Under the pieces are notes generated by a model. It saw nothing but the letters and a program-made list of their open reading frames with translations, did not search any database and had not been told where the DNA came from. A program made the translations under genes and the position numbers. Of a stretch of DNA of 64,000 bases, positions 20,881-32,109 are shown piece by piece. Origin of the DNA: Palaemon carinicauda. Lineage: Eukaryota; Arthropoda; Malacostraca; Decapoda; Palaemonidae. Every line of letters starts with the position of its first letter. The stretch's first letter is position 1. Location: assembly GCF_036898095.1 (NCBI RefSeq), contig NC_090726.1, positions 34,292,957 to 34,356,956 of the forward strand, read 5' to 3'.

Positions 20881-23600
20881 CTGTCCGTTCCCCGTCCTCG
20901 GGCTCAAAACAAGGTCTTTCCAAGGATGGAAGAGTGTTTGAGCTTGCCGACATCCATGGTTGGGACTTCCAAGAGGAACTTCTCGGTCACTGCATCTCAA
21001 TGCTTCAACATCGAGTTTGCCCATAAGTTCGAAACTTGGTGAGCCGGGAAACTATGGTGCTCGTGCCCGAGAGGAGGAAAGTTTCCATGACCTTCCTGGA
21101 ACTCTCCTTGGACAAATTCTCGGATCGCAACAGGATGCCCAGAGATTCAAGCCAGACGACCAGCCACGAAGTGGCCTGCATGGCACACTTTGCGGCTTTC
21201 TCCTGGCTTAAGATCTCCGAAGTCGAGAATGTCACCTGCCGGGCGGAGAATTTCTCGAGAGAAAAATTCCCTGGTAAGCCCCTTCCACGGAATGGTGGAG
21301 AGGAAGGGCTAAACCAGGTTCCCCCATGATCTCGAAGTACCTCCTCTGCTGACGAGTGACAGACACAGTGTCAGCGACTCCCGCTGGAGGGGAGGGGATT
21401 GGACGATCCTGAGGAGTAGAGATGATGGGGCCTGCCTGAAAAGAAAGAGAAGAATGTTGCCCAGACCTCTCTGAAGCTTCTTCCTGCTCCTGCACGTGCG
21501 CTGCTTTGCGTCTACAGGTGAGAGATCATGCCGACAATGATCTGGAAGTACGCGCTCCAGAAGACTCGCCAGGTTGCCCGCGTTGCGAAACCCGACAGGA
21601 ATGGCGGACGAAATTGCGCTGGCGCTGGCGCGATGGAAAACCGTTGGTTCGCGCGTGGGCGAACATGGGTGCACATGTGCGCGGGCGTGCATGCGCGTGG
21701 GCGCGCAGTTGGCCGAGACTGGCGCTCGCGCGATGGAAAACCGTTGGTTCGCGCGCGGGCGAAAATGGGTGCGCATGCACGCGGGCGTGTGGGCGAGCGC
21801 AGGCGGCCGGGAGACCGATGGCGCGTAAGCGAGCGATGGCGCGTAAGCGAGCGATGGCGCGTTAACGAGCGATGGCACGTCTTGGCGAGCGATGGCTCGT
21901 AGGCGGGCGAAGGCACGTTGGCGAGCGATAGCGCGTTGGCGAGCGATGGCGCGTTGGCGAGCGATGGCGCGATGGCGCGTTGGCGAGCGATGGCGCGTTG
22001 CTGAGCAATGACGCGTTGCCGAGCAGTGGCGCGTTGCCCAGCGGTGGCACGTTGACGAGCGGTGGCGCGTTGCCGAGCAGTGGCGCGTAGCGACCGATCG
22101 CGTACAGGAGAGTCAACGCGTGGGCGCGTAGGAAACCTACGACGATTGAAGCGTTGGCGCGTTGAAAACGCTTGCACGCAGGCAAAGAATCGCACGGGCG
22201 CTTAGGAGAGCCCAGGGGTGCCTGTGAGCGCCCGTGCGCTAGCTTAGGTGTCTCCTGGGCGGCGCGGTGTGAAGTGGAAGCGTGCTGGTGCGTTGGCGCG
22301 CTGGAACTGGAACCGCGCGTGGGCGCGCTTGGCACGAAACTCCAGAAGGGCGCTGCGAGTCCAGAAGAATCTGTGAGCGCCTGTGCGATAGCGTAGGAAC
22401 TTCTTGAACTGCGAGCGACGAGGCAGGAACCGGGAGATCGTAGGCGCGTAGTTGCGTGGCCAGAAGATATGCGCGGCCAGAAGATATCAGCGAGGGTGCA
22501 GAACCAGAGAGATCGTCGGCGAGGAGGCAAAGGAATAAACTCCTACCCTGCGCCCAGATCCGAAGATCGTGGGCGCGTGGGCGAACGTCGGCGCGTATTG
22601 CGCACATCAGGAAAGAGGGGGCAGATGTGCGCTGGCGAGCAGGTGAACATGGAGTTCAGTGAAGAAATAATCTCCCTGCGTGCGCCCAGATCCGGAGATC
22701 GTGGGCGCGAGGGCGAACGTTGGCGCGCATAGCCCACATCAGAAAAGGTCGATCAGATGTGCGCCGGCGAGCAGGCGATCGTGGGCATTCAGGAGACCGT
22801 TGGTGCTCAAGGTGCGTAGCCGCACAGAAGGTCCCAGAAGCATTGGCGATCAGGAGATCTACGGCGAGACTCAGCTACAGGAGATCGCTGGAGTGTTGAT
22901 TCAGCAAAAGACTGGTCCACAGCAGAAGAGTATTTGCGAACTACTGTGCGCGAGCGCGCAGGAGAATGAGGTTGCACAGGTAAAAATCTAGCCCTAAGGG
23001 ACTTACTCACATTGTGAGATAAGCCCTTAGCCCCAAAGGGACCGGTGCCCGTCGGAAAACGGGGTGGAGTGGCGCCCACTGCGCATCTGTGTCCAGGAAC
23101 GGACATGGGAGACAAGAAGGTCTGGCAGGTGACGGAGATCGCAAACAATCTGCCGAAAGGTCTAGCGAAGCAGCTGTAACGGTCAGTTCTCGTCGAGTAG
23201 GATCCTCTGCGGCTGAAGATGAATAAGACCACGAACAGGAGCACCATCATCAGTCCTCCGAAGAGGAGTCTCTGTTAGTGAACTCCCCCAAGGGGGAGAG
23301 ACACTCGAAGGAGAGACCGTTGGACTCAGCTGCCCCTCGAAGGATGTTCGGAGGGGGGAACTGAACCTTCAGCAACATCAGCAACAACAGCAGGGGAGTC
23401 CTCCGAAGAGGAGTCTCTATGAGTGTCCTTCTCGCGAACGAGAGAGGAGAACACTTCGTAGAAGAGACCAGAAGAACCGATGAAGGTGCCCCTTAGGGCT
23501 GTTGGATCAGCAAGCTGACCATAAAGAGAAACCCTCCGAAAAGGAGCTCCTGCAGCTGCCCAGCCCCTTGAGCGTAGCTGCAAATGTGACCGCTCAGCAC
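20880..23600 (-). pseudogene. gag with Arg/Ser/Pro repeats, element 3
   Basis: Several minus-strand frames encode Gag-type low-complexity protein. An 18-bp unit encoding a six-residue RHRSLT-type repeat lies at about 21820-22090. Longer degenerate repeats extend to 22760. Upstream comes KGLSHNVSKSLRARFLP, then SSSEDSPAVVADVAEGSVPPSEHPSRG, which corresponds to VPDVAEGLVPPSEHPS in copies A-C. No N-terminal Cys module was found in this copy. The frame is broken many times. Confidence 0.75.
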
Positions 23601-24960
23601 CAAGAGCATAATCGCACGAAATCCATGGTCCGGCCTTGCAACCGCTCAGCCCCTAGAGCATGGTTACAAAAGCGGTCGCTCAGCACCAAGAGCATAACCG
23701 CCCGAGGACCAGGAAAAAACCAACCAGGAATTATTAAGGTAAGAGAAGTTGCCCCCCCTGAAGGGGAAAAAACTCATACCTGGGAAGGGAACCTCCCTCG
23801 GAAGGGAAGTTACCCACCCATGGAAGCGAACCTCCTGAGCGTTCTAAATGAACTAAGGAGCTGACAGTTGTCACGGGAGAACTTTTAGGAGAAGGGAACA
23901 CGCCCATGACGAAGTCGTAGAGGAGGCGGCAACAGCACACTCCCCAGGCCCAAACAGGACAGCTCTGCTTTGTTGGCACATTAGGCAAACGAAAAAACTA
24001 GATAGTTAACTGTGAAAATAAAATAATTAGTTAACATTTATTCCCCCAGGGGAACTCCGAAGAGGAACCCCGAGGGGAAAGAACATAAGAATTACGCACT
24101 CAGGGAAGGGGGGGAAGGTGGAGAACTGTAACAAAAACAGAATTATAACAATTATAATTATGTAATTCATCTAAGAATGTTCACTAATAGTAAGAACGAA
24201 TGAACCCCGAATGGAAGCGTTCTACACAGAAGCTGAAAAGTTAACAAATACAATTAGATTTGATTAAAAATAATTGAGACAAAATGAACGGAGTAGCAAC
24301 TCAACCCGCAACGGGAAGGAAGCTACCGTAATACGTAGTAGAAATAAAAGGGTGAACGACCTCAAGAGAGAGAGAGAGAGAGAGAGAGACCGTAGTCAAA
24401 CTAAACTCCCATGTTCCCTACGCTGATAGACCAAGTTCCCCGTAGGGAAGGAGGAACAGCGGAGAAACAGATAAATAAATAAAAGTCCAGCGATGACGAT
24501 TCCCCACGGCGAAGGGAAGACCGAAGGACCAAGGGAGAGATCGCGACCCATGAAATGTCACCGTGGGGGCCTGGGACCACACGGAGATGTTGTCGTACAA
24601 TTGAATGGACTTCCTACACACACACACAGCACAAACACTGAAAAGGAAACTTACTGCATTTCTATACTCAAATATATACATAAACATAAGAATGTTTACA
24701 TATATATTAAGTATAAGAAAAGTAAGTAATTAAGTAAAGACAAAACATTAATGGCTGCCATGCGAGGACGGGACAGACGTCTGCTCATCGTCCGAGCCAA
24801 AAGTGAAGTGAGGCAGCTCACTAGTGTGTGTGTGTGGGTGGGGGGGGGGGTAGCTAGCTACCCCTCCCCTACCCCCGTGCTAACTAGCGCGGGGATAGTT
24901 TAACCCTCGTTAAAATCTAATGGCTCGTCATTTCAGCTACGCTGAAAGTAATACCCTATG
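23600..24960 (-). promoter_or_regulatory. family-B leader / 5' untranslated region, element 3
   Basis: Homologous to the leaders of element 4 (28300-29150) and element 5 (43330-44150). Shared landmarks are an 'attataacaattataatt' patch, a 'gggtgaacgacctcaagaga' AG-repeat patch and 'aaacttactg(c)attt' followed by TATATA-rich DNA. No single promoter motif can be fixed, and the regulatory role is inferred from position only. Confidence 0.45.
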
Positions 24961-24996
24961 TAAATAGTGTGGTTTGTATTTCGGTTACGGAACAAA

Positions 24997-25193
24997 TCCC
25001 GTTTGGACTTCTTCTTCCGGCGCCGGGAGAACCTCTCCCACTGGGAGGTAGACCACTCCCTACACTCACCACATACTTTATTTCTTTCACACTGTTGGCC
25101 CCTGCAAAAAGGACACAAGGTGTGAGGGTCTGTGTCCACCGCCGTCATATACGTTCCGCAAGGACGGTCAGGTATGCCGGGACACTTCCGCAT
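24997..25193 (-). pseudogene. family-B gag N-terminal Cys module, copy C (right part)
   Basis: The first exon-like piece of the copy C gag, from Met at 25193 to the element 3 junction. All seven Cys of the C-x7-C-x14-C-x2-C-x4-C-x5-C-x2-C module are present, with DPHTLC and CRGQQC. It ends in a Lys/Arg-rich run (RRRKKKSKRD). Element 3 separates it from the rest of gag. Confidence 0.85.
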
Positions 25194-25451
25194 GGTAGAG
25201 GCCAACTTCCAAACACACTGTATAAAAGAAAAAGCAAAAACAAAGATCAAAGGCTGTCAAAGTAAGCGAGGGTGGGAGCAGACACGTCTGATCGTCACCT
25301 GAGCCAAAAGCAAAGTGAGATAATCACAGGTGTGTGAGAGGGGGAGGGGTAGCAAGCTATCCCTCCCTACCCCCTCGCTAACTAGCGAGGGGGTAGTAAA
25401 CCTTCGTTAAAATTCTAATGGCTCGTCATTTCAGCTACGCCGAAAGTAATA
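25194..25451 (-). mobile_element. copy C leader up to the element 4 insertion
   Basis: GC-rich leader with G/C-run palindromes (ggggtagcaagctatccc type) and 'atggctcgtcatttcagcta'. It breaks off at 'gccgaaagtaata', and the missing continuation 'cccatattaaatag' is found at 29348 after element 4. Confidence 0.88.
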
Positions 25452-25694
25452 TGACAAATTCGGATATAATTTGTATTTTTCCTAACCATACAAACCTTAG
25501 CTATTTACATTGGGTTTACCTTTTAGCGTAGCTGAAATGGCGAGCCATTAGAATTTAACGAGGGTGTATTACCCCCCCGCTAGATAGCAGGGGAGTAGGG
25601 GAGTGGTAGCTAGCTACCCCTCCCCCCCTCACACACACCGGTGAACTGCTTCACTTCACTTAGAAGTAGGACTTGTCTTGGGGGACAGGGCTGG

Positions 25695-25820
25695 CGGGCA
25701 AATATATGTAAATAGCTAAGGTTTGTATGGTTAGGAAAAATACAAATTATCTCCGAATTTGTCATTTGTTCTGTAACCGAAATACAAACCACGCTATTTA
25801 CATTGGGTGACTTACCCCTT
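25695..25820. repeat. element 4 internal complementary region
   Basis: 'gtaaatagctaaggtttgt' through 'gaatttgtcatttgttctg' to 'accacgctatttacatt'. It is nearly the same as the ICRs at 17166 and 37070. Confidence 0.9.
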
Positions 25821-26310
25821 AGGAAGGGTGGAAAGTCCCCAGCCATACTGGCTTTGGCTTTACCCAGGGACTCAGAATCCGAGTGAGTCGCACTCGAGAA
25901 AAGGAGTCCCTGCACCTCACAAGTTCCTTGCTCCGCAAGGAAACGTGTGGCCTACATAAGCTTGTGTGTGAAGGAAGAAGTGTGACCCGTCCTAGGCAGC
26001 TGACCTGGAGTTCCACAAGGAACTCTGGGTTAGGACGTTCCCAATACCACCTCGTCAGGGTATGGGGGACGCGACAGTATTGACTCAATACTCGGAACAC
26101 AAGGAAGCATGGTTTACCTGCAGAGGTTTGAGGTCAGCTATGCAGAGACCAGGATGCTGCCTCCCAGTAGAGGGGATGATGAAGAAAGAAGGGCCAGACA
26201 TACTTCTTTCGTTCATGCAGACTAAAACCTGATAACAATGCCCTCAACCTTCTGCTACCTGTCCAAAATAGAGCCTGAGGTTAGACCAGCTGTTGTGTAG
26301 CCACCACAGA

Positions 26311-26665
26311 GCGGAACACCGTCGGTCCGCGCGACGGAACACCGTCGGTCCGCGCGACGGTACACCGTCGGTCCGCGCGACGGAACACCGTCGGTCCGCG
26401 CGACGGAACACCGTCGGTCCGCGCGACGGAACACCGTCGGTCCGCGCGACGGAACACCGTCGGTCCGCGCGACGGAACACCGTCGGTCCGCGCGACGGAA
26501 CACCGTCGGTCCGCGCGACGGAACACCGTCAGTCCGCGCGACGGAACACCGTCGGTCCGCGCGACGGAACACCGTCGGTCCGCGCGACGGAACACCGTCG
26601 GTCCGCGCGACGGAACACCGTCGGTCCGCGCGACAGAATACCGTTGGTTCGCGCGCGGGCGAACA
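26311..26665. repeat. 23-bp self-complementary minisatellite, about 15 copies
   Basis: The unit is gcgcgacggaacaccgtcgg followed by tcc, repeated almost perfectly. Each unit contains CGACGG-AACA-CCGTCG, a six-base-pair stem with a four-base loop. Because 23 is not a multiple of three and the unit has no stop in any frame, all three minus-strand frames are open and encode the same 23-residue repeat in different phase. Single diverged units at about 21633 and 41559-41600 show it grew from ordinary gag sequence. Confidence 0.97.
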
Positions 26666-28229
26666 TTGGAGCGTAGGCGCGCGGGCACGTGGGCGTGTGG
26701 ACGCGCAGGCACGTGGGCGCGCGGGTGAGCACCAGCGGTCGGGAGACCAATGGCGCGTAGGCAGACGATGGCGCGCTGACGAGCGATGGCGCGTTCTGGC
26801 GAGCGATGGCGCGTTCTGGCGAGCGATGGCCCGTAGACGAGTGAAGGCGCGTTGGCTAGCGATGGCGCGTCGGCAAGCGACGGCGCGTTGGCGAGCGGTG
26901 GTGCGTTAACAAAACGCTAGCGCGCAGGCGAAGAATCGCGCGGGCGCGTATGCGATCGCTAACGCGTGAGAGACTAGGGATGGTTAGCGCGCATCGCGCT
27001 AACAGAAGGCGCGCAGGTGCATCAGGAAGGTGAGCGCTGAAGCAAGTTGTTAATCAGGCGATCCTGGACGATCAGAAAAAAACGTTGGCGCCCATTGGTG
27101 CGTGGCAGAAAAGGGCGCGCCGATGTGCGCTGGCGATTGAAGAAAGCTGGCGCACAGAAGGACAGAAGTAAAGGTGAACGCTGGCAAGCAGGAGGAAGAT
27201 CTACGGCAAGACTAAGCTACCGGATATCGTGGTCCACAGCAGGCGAGCGCTAGATCGCTACAGATGGTGTCCAGGGGAACTGACACGCGTGGCAGATCGA
27301 TGGCGATCGTTGACGCGTAGGAGATCGCTGACGAGCAGGCGAACGTTGACGCGTCTGTGGTCGCTGGCGAGCTGGTGATCGCTGGCGAGCAGAAGGCAAC
27401 GCATGGAATCCTGTGCGTAGAAGAGTCCTTGTCCAAGACCTAAACCGAAGTTCTAGATCGCGAGGGCGAACGTGGGCGCACAGGGCGCGTAACAGGAACC
27501 AACAGGAACAGCAGAGACGATCATCAGGAGAGTGCTGACGAACAGGAGAGCGCTGGCGAACAGGAGAGCGCTGGCGAACAGGAGAGCGCTGGCGAACAGG
27601 AGAGCGCTGGCGAACAGGAGAGCGGTAGCGATCAGGAAAGCGCTGATGAGCAGGAGAGCGCCTGTGCGCTAACACTGAGCAGGAGAGAGCCTGTGCGCTA
27701 AAACTGAGCAGGAGAGAACACTGCAGAAGGGCGCGCAGGGGAACCCTGACACGCAAGGGAAGCATCCCCGTGGGAGGCAACCATTTGCCTTGAAGGGATC
27801 GTTGTCCGTCAGGAGACTGATGTCTGTCGGAAGACCGCTGTCCGTCGGAAGACCGTTGCCCGTCGGAAGACGAGGTCAGACTGCTGTCCATCTGCACCAG
27901 GGGCGGAAGATCAAGAAGAAGGAGATGTAGGCTGCATACGGAGATTCAAAAAGGCGCCTCTTAGCACCCTTATAGGGAGATGGGAGGCCCTTACGACGTA
28001 GCGGACGGTGAGCCTTACGGCGAAGGCGGCCAACCGCAACAGCAGCAGAAGAGTCCTCCGAAGAGGAGTCTCTATGAGTGTACTCTCTCGCGAACGAAAG
28101 AGAAACACTTCGTAGAAGAGACGGGTCAGCCAGTGACCTAAAAAGAGCAATCCTCCGAAGAGGGGCTCCTGCAGTTGCCCAGCCCCTTGAAAAGGCAAGA
28201 GAAGAACCCCCCAAAGGGGAAAAACTCAA
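26666..28229 (-). pseudogene. gag fragment with Arg/Ser/Pro repeats, element 4
   Basis: Minus-strand frames at 27250-27897 (repeated RQRSPV units from an 18-bp DNA unit at about 27530-27640) and 27876-28229 (MSFSPLGGSSLAFSRGWATA..., then SSSEDSSAAVAVGRLRRKA). The second is closely matched by 42958-43332 in element 5, so elements 4 and 5 are one subfamily. The N-terminal Cys module was not seen. Frames do not join into one protein. Confidence 0.75.
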
Positions 28230-28299
28230 GCCTGGACAGGAAAACTTCCCTCGGAAGGAAAGTTACCCACCCAAGGAGGCGAGCCTCCTGAGTGTTCTA

Positions 28300-29150
28300 A
28301 AATGAACTGGAGAGCTGTCAATCATCACGGGAGTACTTCCAGGAGAAGGAGACACGCCCCTGACGAAGATCTATAGGGGAGGCAGCAACAGCCGAATCCC
28401 CAGGCCTCAACAAGACAGCTCACTCCGTTGTCACATTACAGAAACGAACTAGATCGGTAACTGTGAAAAATAAAACAAAAATCATTAGTTAACATTCATT
28501 CCCCCTGGAAGGTTCCGAAGAGGAATCCCGAGGGAAAGGAACACAAGAATTACACAACAGGCACGTGCCCCCACAACCACTTACACTCACGGAAGGAGAG
28601 CTGTAACCAACACAGAATTATAACAATTATAATTATGTAACTCAGAATTATAACAATTATAATTATGTAACTATGTAATTATGTAATTTAAAAATGAATG
28701 AACACTAAAGAAAGAACGAAAACCCCGAAAGGAATCGTTCTACAAAGCTGAAAAATCAACACATACAATTAGATTCATAAACTAATTGAAACAAAACGTA
28801 CGGCGTAGCAACCCCCCCACACGAGAATTAAGCTACTAAGGCGTAGTAAAAGTCACGTAGTAAAAGGGTGAACGACCTCAAGAGAGAGAGAGAGAGAGAC
28901 CGAAGTCAAACTCGATCGCGACCCATGAAATTACACCATGGTGGCCTAACTGCCGAGGGCTCCACGGAGATATCGTACACTACACACAACTCTGAAAAAG
29001 AAACTTACTGATTTCTATACTCAAATATATACATAAACATGAAAAAATGTTTACATATATATTGAGTAAAAGAAAAGTAAGTGATTAACTAAAGACAAAA
29101 CAAATAATGGCTGCCAAGCGAGGACGAAGACAGACACGTTTGTCTATCGT
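28300..29150 (-). promoter_or_regulatory. family-B leader, element 4
   Basis: Same landmarks as in elements 3 and 5. Here the 'attataacaattataatt' patch is tandemly duplicated (about 28617-28660). A role in transcription is inferred only from position 5' of gag. Confidence 0.45.
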
Positions 29151-29347
29151 CCGAGCCAAAAGTGAAGTGAAGCAGTTCACCGGTGTGTGAGGGGGGGAGG
29201 GGTAGCTAGCTACCACTCCCCTACCCCCCTGCTAACTAGCGCGGGGGTAATACACCCTCGTTAAATTCTAATGGCTCGCCATTTCAGCTACGCTAAAAGG
29301 TAAACCCTATGTAAATAGTGTGGTTTGTATTTCGGTTACGGAACAAA

Positions 29348-29390
29348 CCCATATTAAATAGCGTGGTTTGTATTTCAGTTACGGAACAAA
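29348..29390 (-). mobile_element. outer end of copy C, displaced by element 4
   Basis: 'cccatattaaatagcgtgg' to 'tttcagttacggaacaaa' is the missing end of copy C. It matches copy B at about 15727-15770. It shows that element 4 inserted into an existing terminus and that copy C ends here. Confidence 0.92.
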
Positions 29391-29705
29391 TGAAAAATAT
29401 ACCAGTAGCATAGGATATAGATAAATTGTGCAATTTTCCAAGGATTTATTATGTGTCCAAGAAAATAATGTATAGAGAAGAAAAGATTTGTTTTACCATT
29501 ATATACTGTTTTCCCAGTATGTTTTTCCCACCTAAAACACCAGGTTCCCACTGGGGGTCCCTCATTATCAATGGATATAGATATATGAATATATATTTCA
29601 CTATGTATTTATTTGCATTGAAAATAAGTCTCATTTTCCACGAAAACGAGCGTATTTCTATAGGAAACACCTGTATTTTAGTAGGCTTTTCCCATCCTTA
29701 ACTAT
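29391..29705. repeat. partial copy of the palindrome-family repeat
   Basis: Closely similar to 46050-46340, including 'ccaagaaaataatg(t/c)atagag', 'cattatatactgttttcc' and 'actataataataaa'. It has the sequence order of one arm of the large palindrome at 44680-48386, with no supported coding content. Confidence 0.85.
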
Positions 29706-30214
29706 AATAATAAAGAAGTGAAAAACCAACTACTGTATACTGTATTGCCTTACTGGGAGATGACAAGACTTGATTAAGAAGGGTACGAGGTAAATTTATA
29801 AAAAAAACACGGGACAACATTTCTAAGAGAAAAAAAAAAATTCAACTAGAGAAAATTATGTGCTTCAACGAATGTGACTTTTATTTCCACTGCAAATAAG
29901 CCATTCTACCATTATGGACCCACCCCTTTCCCTAATGGCACAGGTGGGAACCTGGGATTTGGGTGCGCAAAAATACAAAAACCAGGATAAAAAGTGATTA
30001 TTTAACACTTTTGAGATTTATTAAAGGGTATAGAACCTAACAAACACATCTAACCTAACCTCATAATTCCCAGGTCACCCCCCCTAGCTGGGGTGGTAGA
30101 GGGCCCCCTACCCAACCCTCTTCCCAGGTCACAAACCTTCCCAGTCCTAATATATTGAGCAATTTTTTGTAGATTTATTAGGCATCCCACACAATAATGT
30201 ATAGAGAAGAAAAA
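29706..30214. other. non-coding DNA; repeat remnant at its right end
   Basis: No gene. Its last approximately 70 bp ('ataatgtatagagaagaaaa' at about 30193-30213) is another copy of the palindrome-family repeat. Element 2 breaks it, and it resumes at 44363 with 'ggttagttttaccatta'. Confidence 0.7.
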
Positions 30215-30403
30215 TGATATTTTCATTATAAAATAAATTTTTGAATATACTTCCCCGGTGAATATATAAATAGCTGACGTCTCCGACGGCCCGACAGATT
30301 CCAAAAACTCGCGAGCGATCGCCATGAAGGTTGCGGGTGTGCCCACCAGCGCCGACTATCGGCCAGATACCGCATATACTTCTCAACCACTCCAGTTCTT
30401 CTC
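30215..30403. repeat. element 2 left inverted terminal repeat
   Basis: Inverted partner of 36656-36815. The outer 40 bases are almost identical to element 1's left terminus (tgatattttcat(a/t)ataaaa), while the inner ITR is different sequence. The two elements share ends but belong to distinct subfamilies. Confidence 0.93.
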
Positions 30404-30448
30404 AGTCCGCTGGGTCTCTATCGGGGAGGAAGGGAGGGCCTTTAATAT

Positions 30449-30545
30449 TATATATTCACCGGGTAAGTATATTCAAAAATTTATTTTATAATGAAAATAT
30501 CATTTTTAAATATTAAACTTAGCCGGTGAATATATAAATAGCTGA
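30449..30545. repeat. element 2 internal complementary region
   Basis: Left-end complement joined to right-end complement as GAAAATATCATTTTTAAA, identical at the joint to element 1. The second half ('tattaaacttagccggtg') predicts a right end of 'ctaagtttaata', which is what is found when 36815 and 44350 are put together. Confidence 0.92.
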
Positions 30546-30936
30546 TTCACACCCATGGTGGTGGGTAGAGACCAGTATTAATACAATAAAGGCGTATATG
30601 CTTTAGAGTTTTTTGACAAATATTTCATAAAAAACCAACTTAAGTATAGGTACCTGGTAAAGAAGCTGACTCTGATGATTACTCTGCCTCATTAGTCCGC
30701 TTTCCTCATGAAGCCCAGCCATCCTCTTAGGATGCTGAAAGACTCCCAGGAGCTGTTATATCCAGGGCGAACACCCCTATAACAGGACCTCATCAAAACC
30801 CTTAATCTGGGCGCTCTCAAGAAACAACATTTGACTACCCGCCAAACCAAAAAGATTGCGAAAGACTTCCTAGTCTTCCGTACAACCCAAGACAAGATTA
30901 AAAACATTTCAAGAGAAGATTAAAAGGATATTGGGA

Positions 30937-32109
30937 TTAAGGGAATGTAGTGGTAGAACCCTCACCCACTACTGCACTCGCTGCAACGAATGGACCCAGT
31001 GTGTAGCAGTCCTCATAAAGAGTCTGGACGTCTTTTAAATAAAATGAAGCGAACACTGACTTGCTCCTCCAAAAGGTCGCGTCCATAATACTTCGAAGGG
31101 ATCTATTTTGATTAAAAGCCACCAAAGTCGCTATTGCTCTCACGTCGTGAGTCTTGACCTTAAGCAAACTACGATCCTTCTCACTTAAATGAGAATGTGC
31201 CTCCTGGATTAAAAGTCTAACAAAGTAAGATAACGCATTCTTAGACATGGGCAATGAGGGCTTCTTAACGGAGCACCATAAAGCCTCAGAACAACCTCGT
31301 ATTGGTTTAGTTCTAGACAAGTAAAACTTAAGAGCTCTAACGGGGCACAGCACTCTTTCAACTTCATTACCTACGATCTCTGAAAGACTAGGTATTTCAA
31401 AAGATTTAGGCCAAGGACGAGACGGAAGTTCGTTCTTGGCCAAAAAACCAAGTTGAAGAGAACATATAGCTTTATTCGTCGAGAAGCCGATGTTCTTACT
31501 AAAAGCATGGATCTCACTGACCCTTTTAGCCGAAGCCAAGCTCACCAAAAAAAGTGTCTTGAGGGTAAGATCCTTCAGGGAGGCTGAATTTAAAGGCTCA
31601 AACCTGTCTGACATTAGGAACTGTAGGACCACGTCTAAGTTCCAAGCAGGAGTTGAAATACGACGCTCCTTACAGGTCTCGAAAGACTTAAGGAGGTCTT
31701 GGAGATCTTTGTTATTTGAAAGATCCAAGCCTCTATGCCTGAAAACAGAAGCCAACATGCTTCTGTAGCCTTTAATGGTGGAAGCAGAGAGGGAGCGACC
31801 GTTTCTCAGATACAGGAGAAAATCCTCAATTTGCGCTACAGAGGTACTGGAGGAGGAAATAGAGGAGGACTTGCACCAATCTCTAAATACCTCCCACTTC
31901 GACTGGTAGATCTTGATTGTAGAGGATCTCCTAGCCCTCGCGATCGCTCTGGCTGCCTCCTTCGAAAATCCTCGAGCTCTTGAGAGTCTTTCGATAGTCT
32001 GAAGGCAGTCAGACGAAGCGCGGGGAGGCTTTGATGAAGTCTCTTTACGTGAGGCTGCCGTAAGAGATCCATCTGTAAAGGTAGACTCCTTGGAACGTCT
32101 ACCAGCCAT
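30937..32109 (-). CDS. DIRS tyrosine recombinase, element 2
   Basis: About 390 aa from the Met at 32109 (MAGRRSKEST); the frame is open further upstream only as a shadow of RT. Catalytic Arg in AKRVSEIHAF, His and second Arg in THDVRAIA, Trp in FWRSKSVF and Tyr in FYLKDV are all present. The C-terminus (LGPFVAASAVVGE, plus a short extension) matches element 1. It is the only ORF of this element with no visible lesion, so it could still encode an enzyme able to act on related ends. Confidence 0.88.
   Translation of the reverse strand: MAGRRSKESTFTDGSLTAASRKETSSKPPRASSDCLQTIERLSRARGFSKEAARAIARARRSSTIKIYQSKWEVFRDWCKSSSISSSSTSVAQIEDFLLYLRNGRSLSASTIKGYRSMLASVFRHRGLDLSNNKDLQDLLKSFETCKERRISTPAWNLDVVLQFLMSDRFEPLNSASLKDLTLKTLFLVSLASAKRVSEIHAFSKNIGFSTNKAICSLQLGFLAKNELPSRPWPKSFEIPSLSEIVGNEVERVLCPVRALKFYLSRTKPIRGCSEALWCSVKKPSLPMSKNALSYFVRLLIQEAHSHLSEKDRSLLKVKTHDVRAIATLVAFNQNRSLRSIMDATFWRSKSVFASFYLKDVQTLYEDCYTLGPFVAASAVVGEGSTTTFP

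Larger units (their letters stand above)
17095..24996 (-). mobile_element. family-B DIRS retrotransposon, degenerate ('element 3')
   Basis: 7.9 kb in copy C. The right end reads 'tttcggttacggaacaaa' and is followed exactly by the broken target 'tcccgtttgg'. An ICR lies at about 17166-17275. The order on the minus strand is gag, RT, RNase H/methyltransferase-like region, YR. Most of the left ITR is missing: only TGAC remains before sequence normally about 200 bp inside the end. Many frameshifts and stops show it is inactive. Confidence 0.88.
25452..29347 (-). mobile_element. non-autonomous family-B DIRS deletion derivative ('element 4')
   Basis: 3.9 kb with both ends intact: left TGACAAATTCGG and right 'tttcggttacggaacaaa'. 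Long inverted ends lie at 25452-25672 and 29150-29347. The RT, RNase H, methyltransferase and nearly all of the YR are absent. Sequence passes from the YR C-terminal codons (about 26310) straight into a gag minisatellite. By comparison with element 5 the deletion spans the equivalent of about 37678-41560. It sits in the right terminus of copy C with no target-site duplication. Confidence 0.9.

Noticed and set aside
26311..26665. CRISPR-like array
   Set aside because: The units are adjacent with no unique spacers, and the context is a eukaryotic retrotransposon.
26255..26712. Repetitive FRRADRRCSVARTDG-type protein as a gene
   Set aside because: It is only the translation of the 23-bp minisatellite; all three frames and the opposite strand are equally open.
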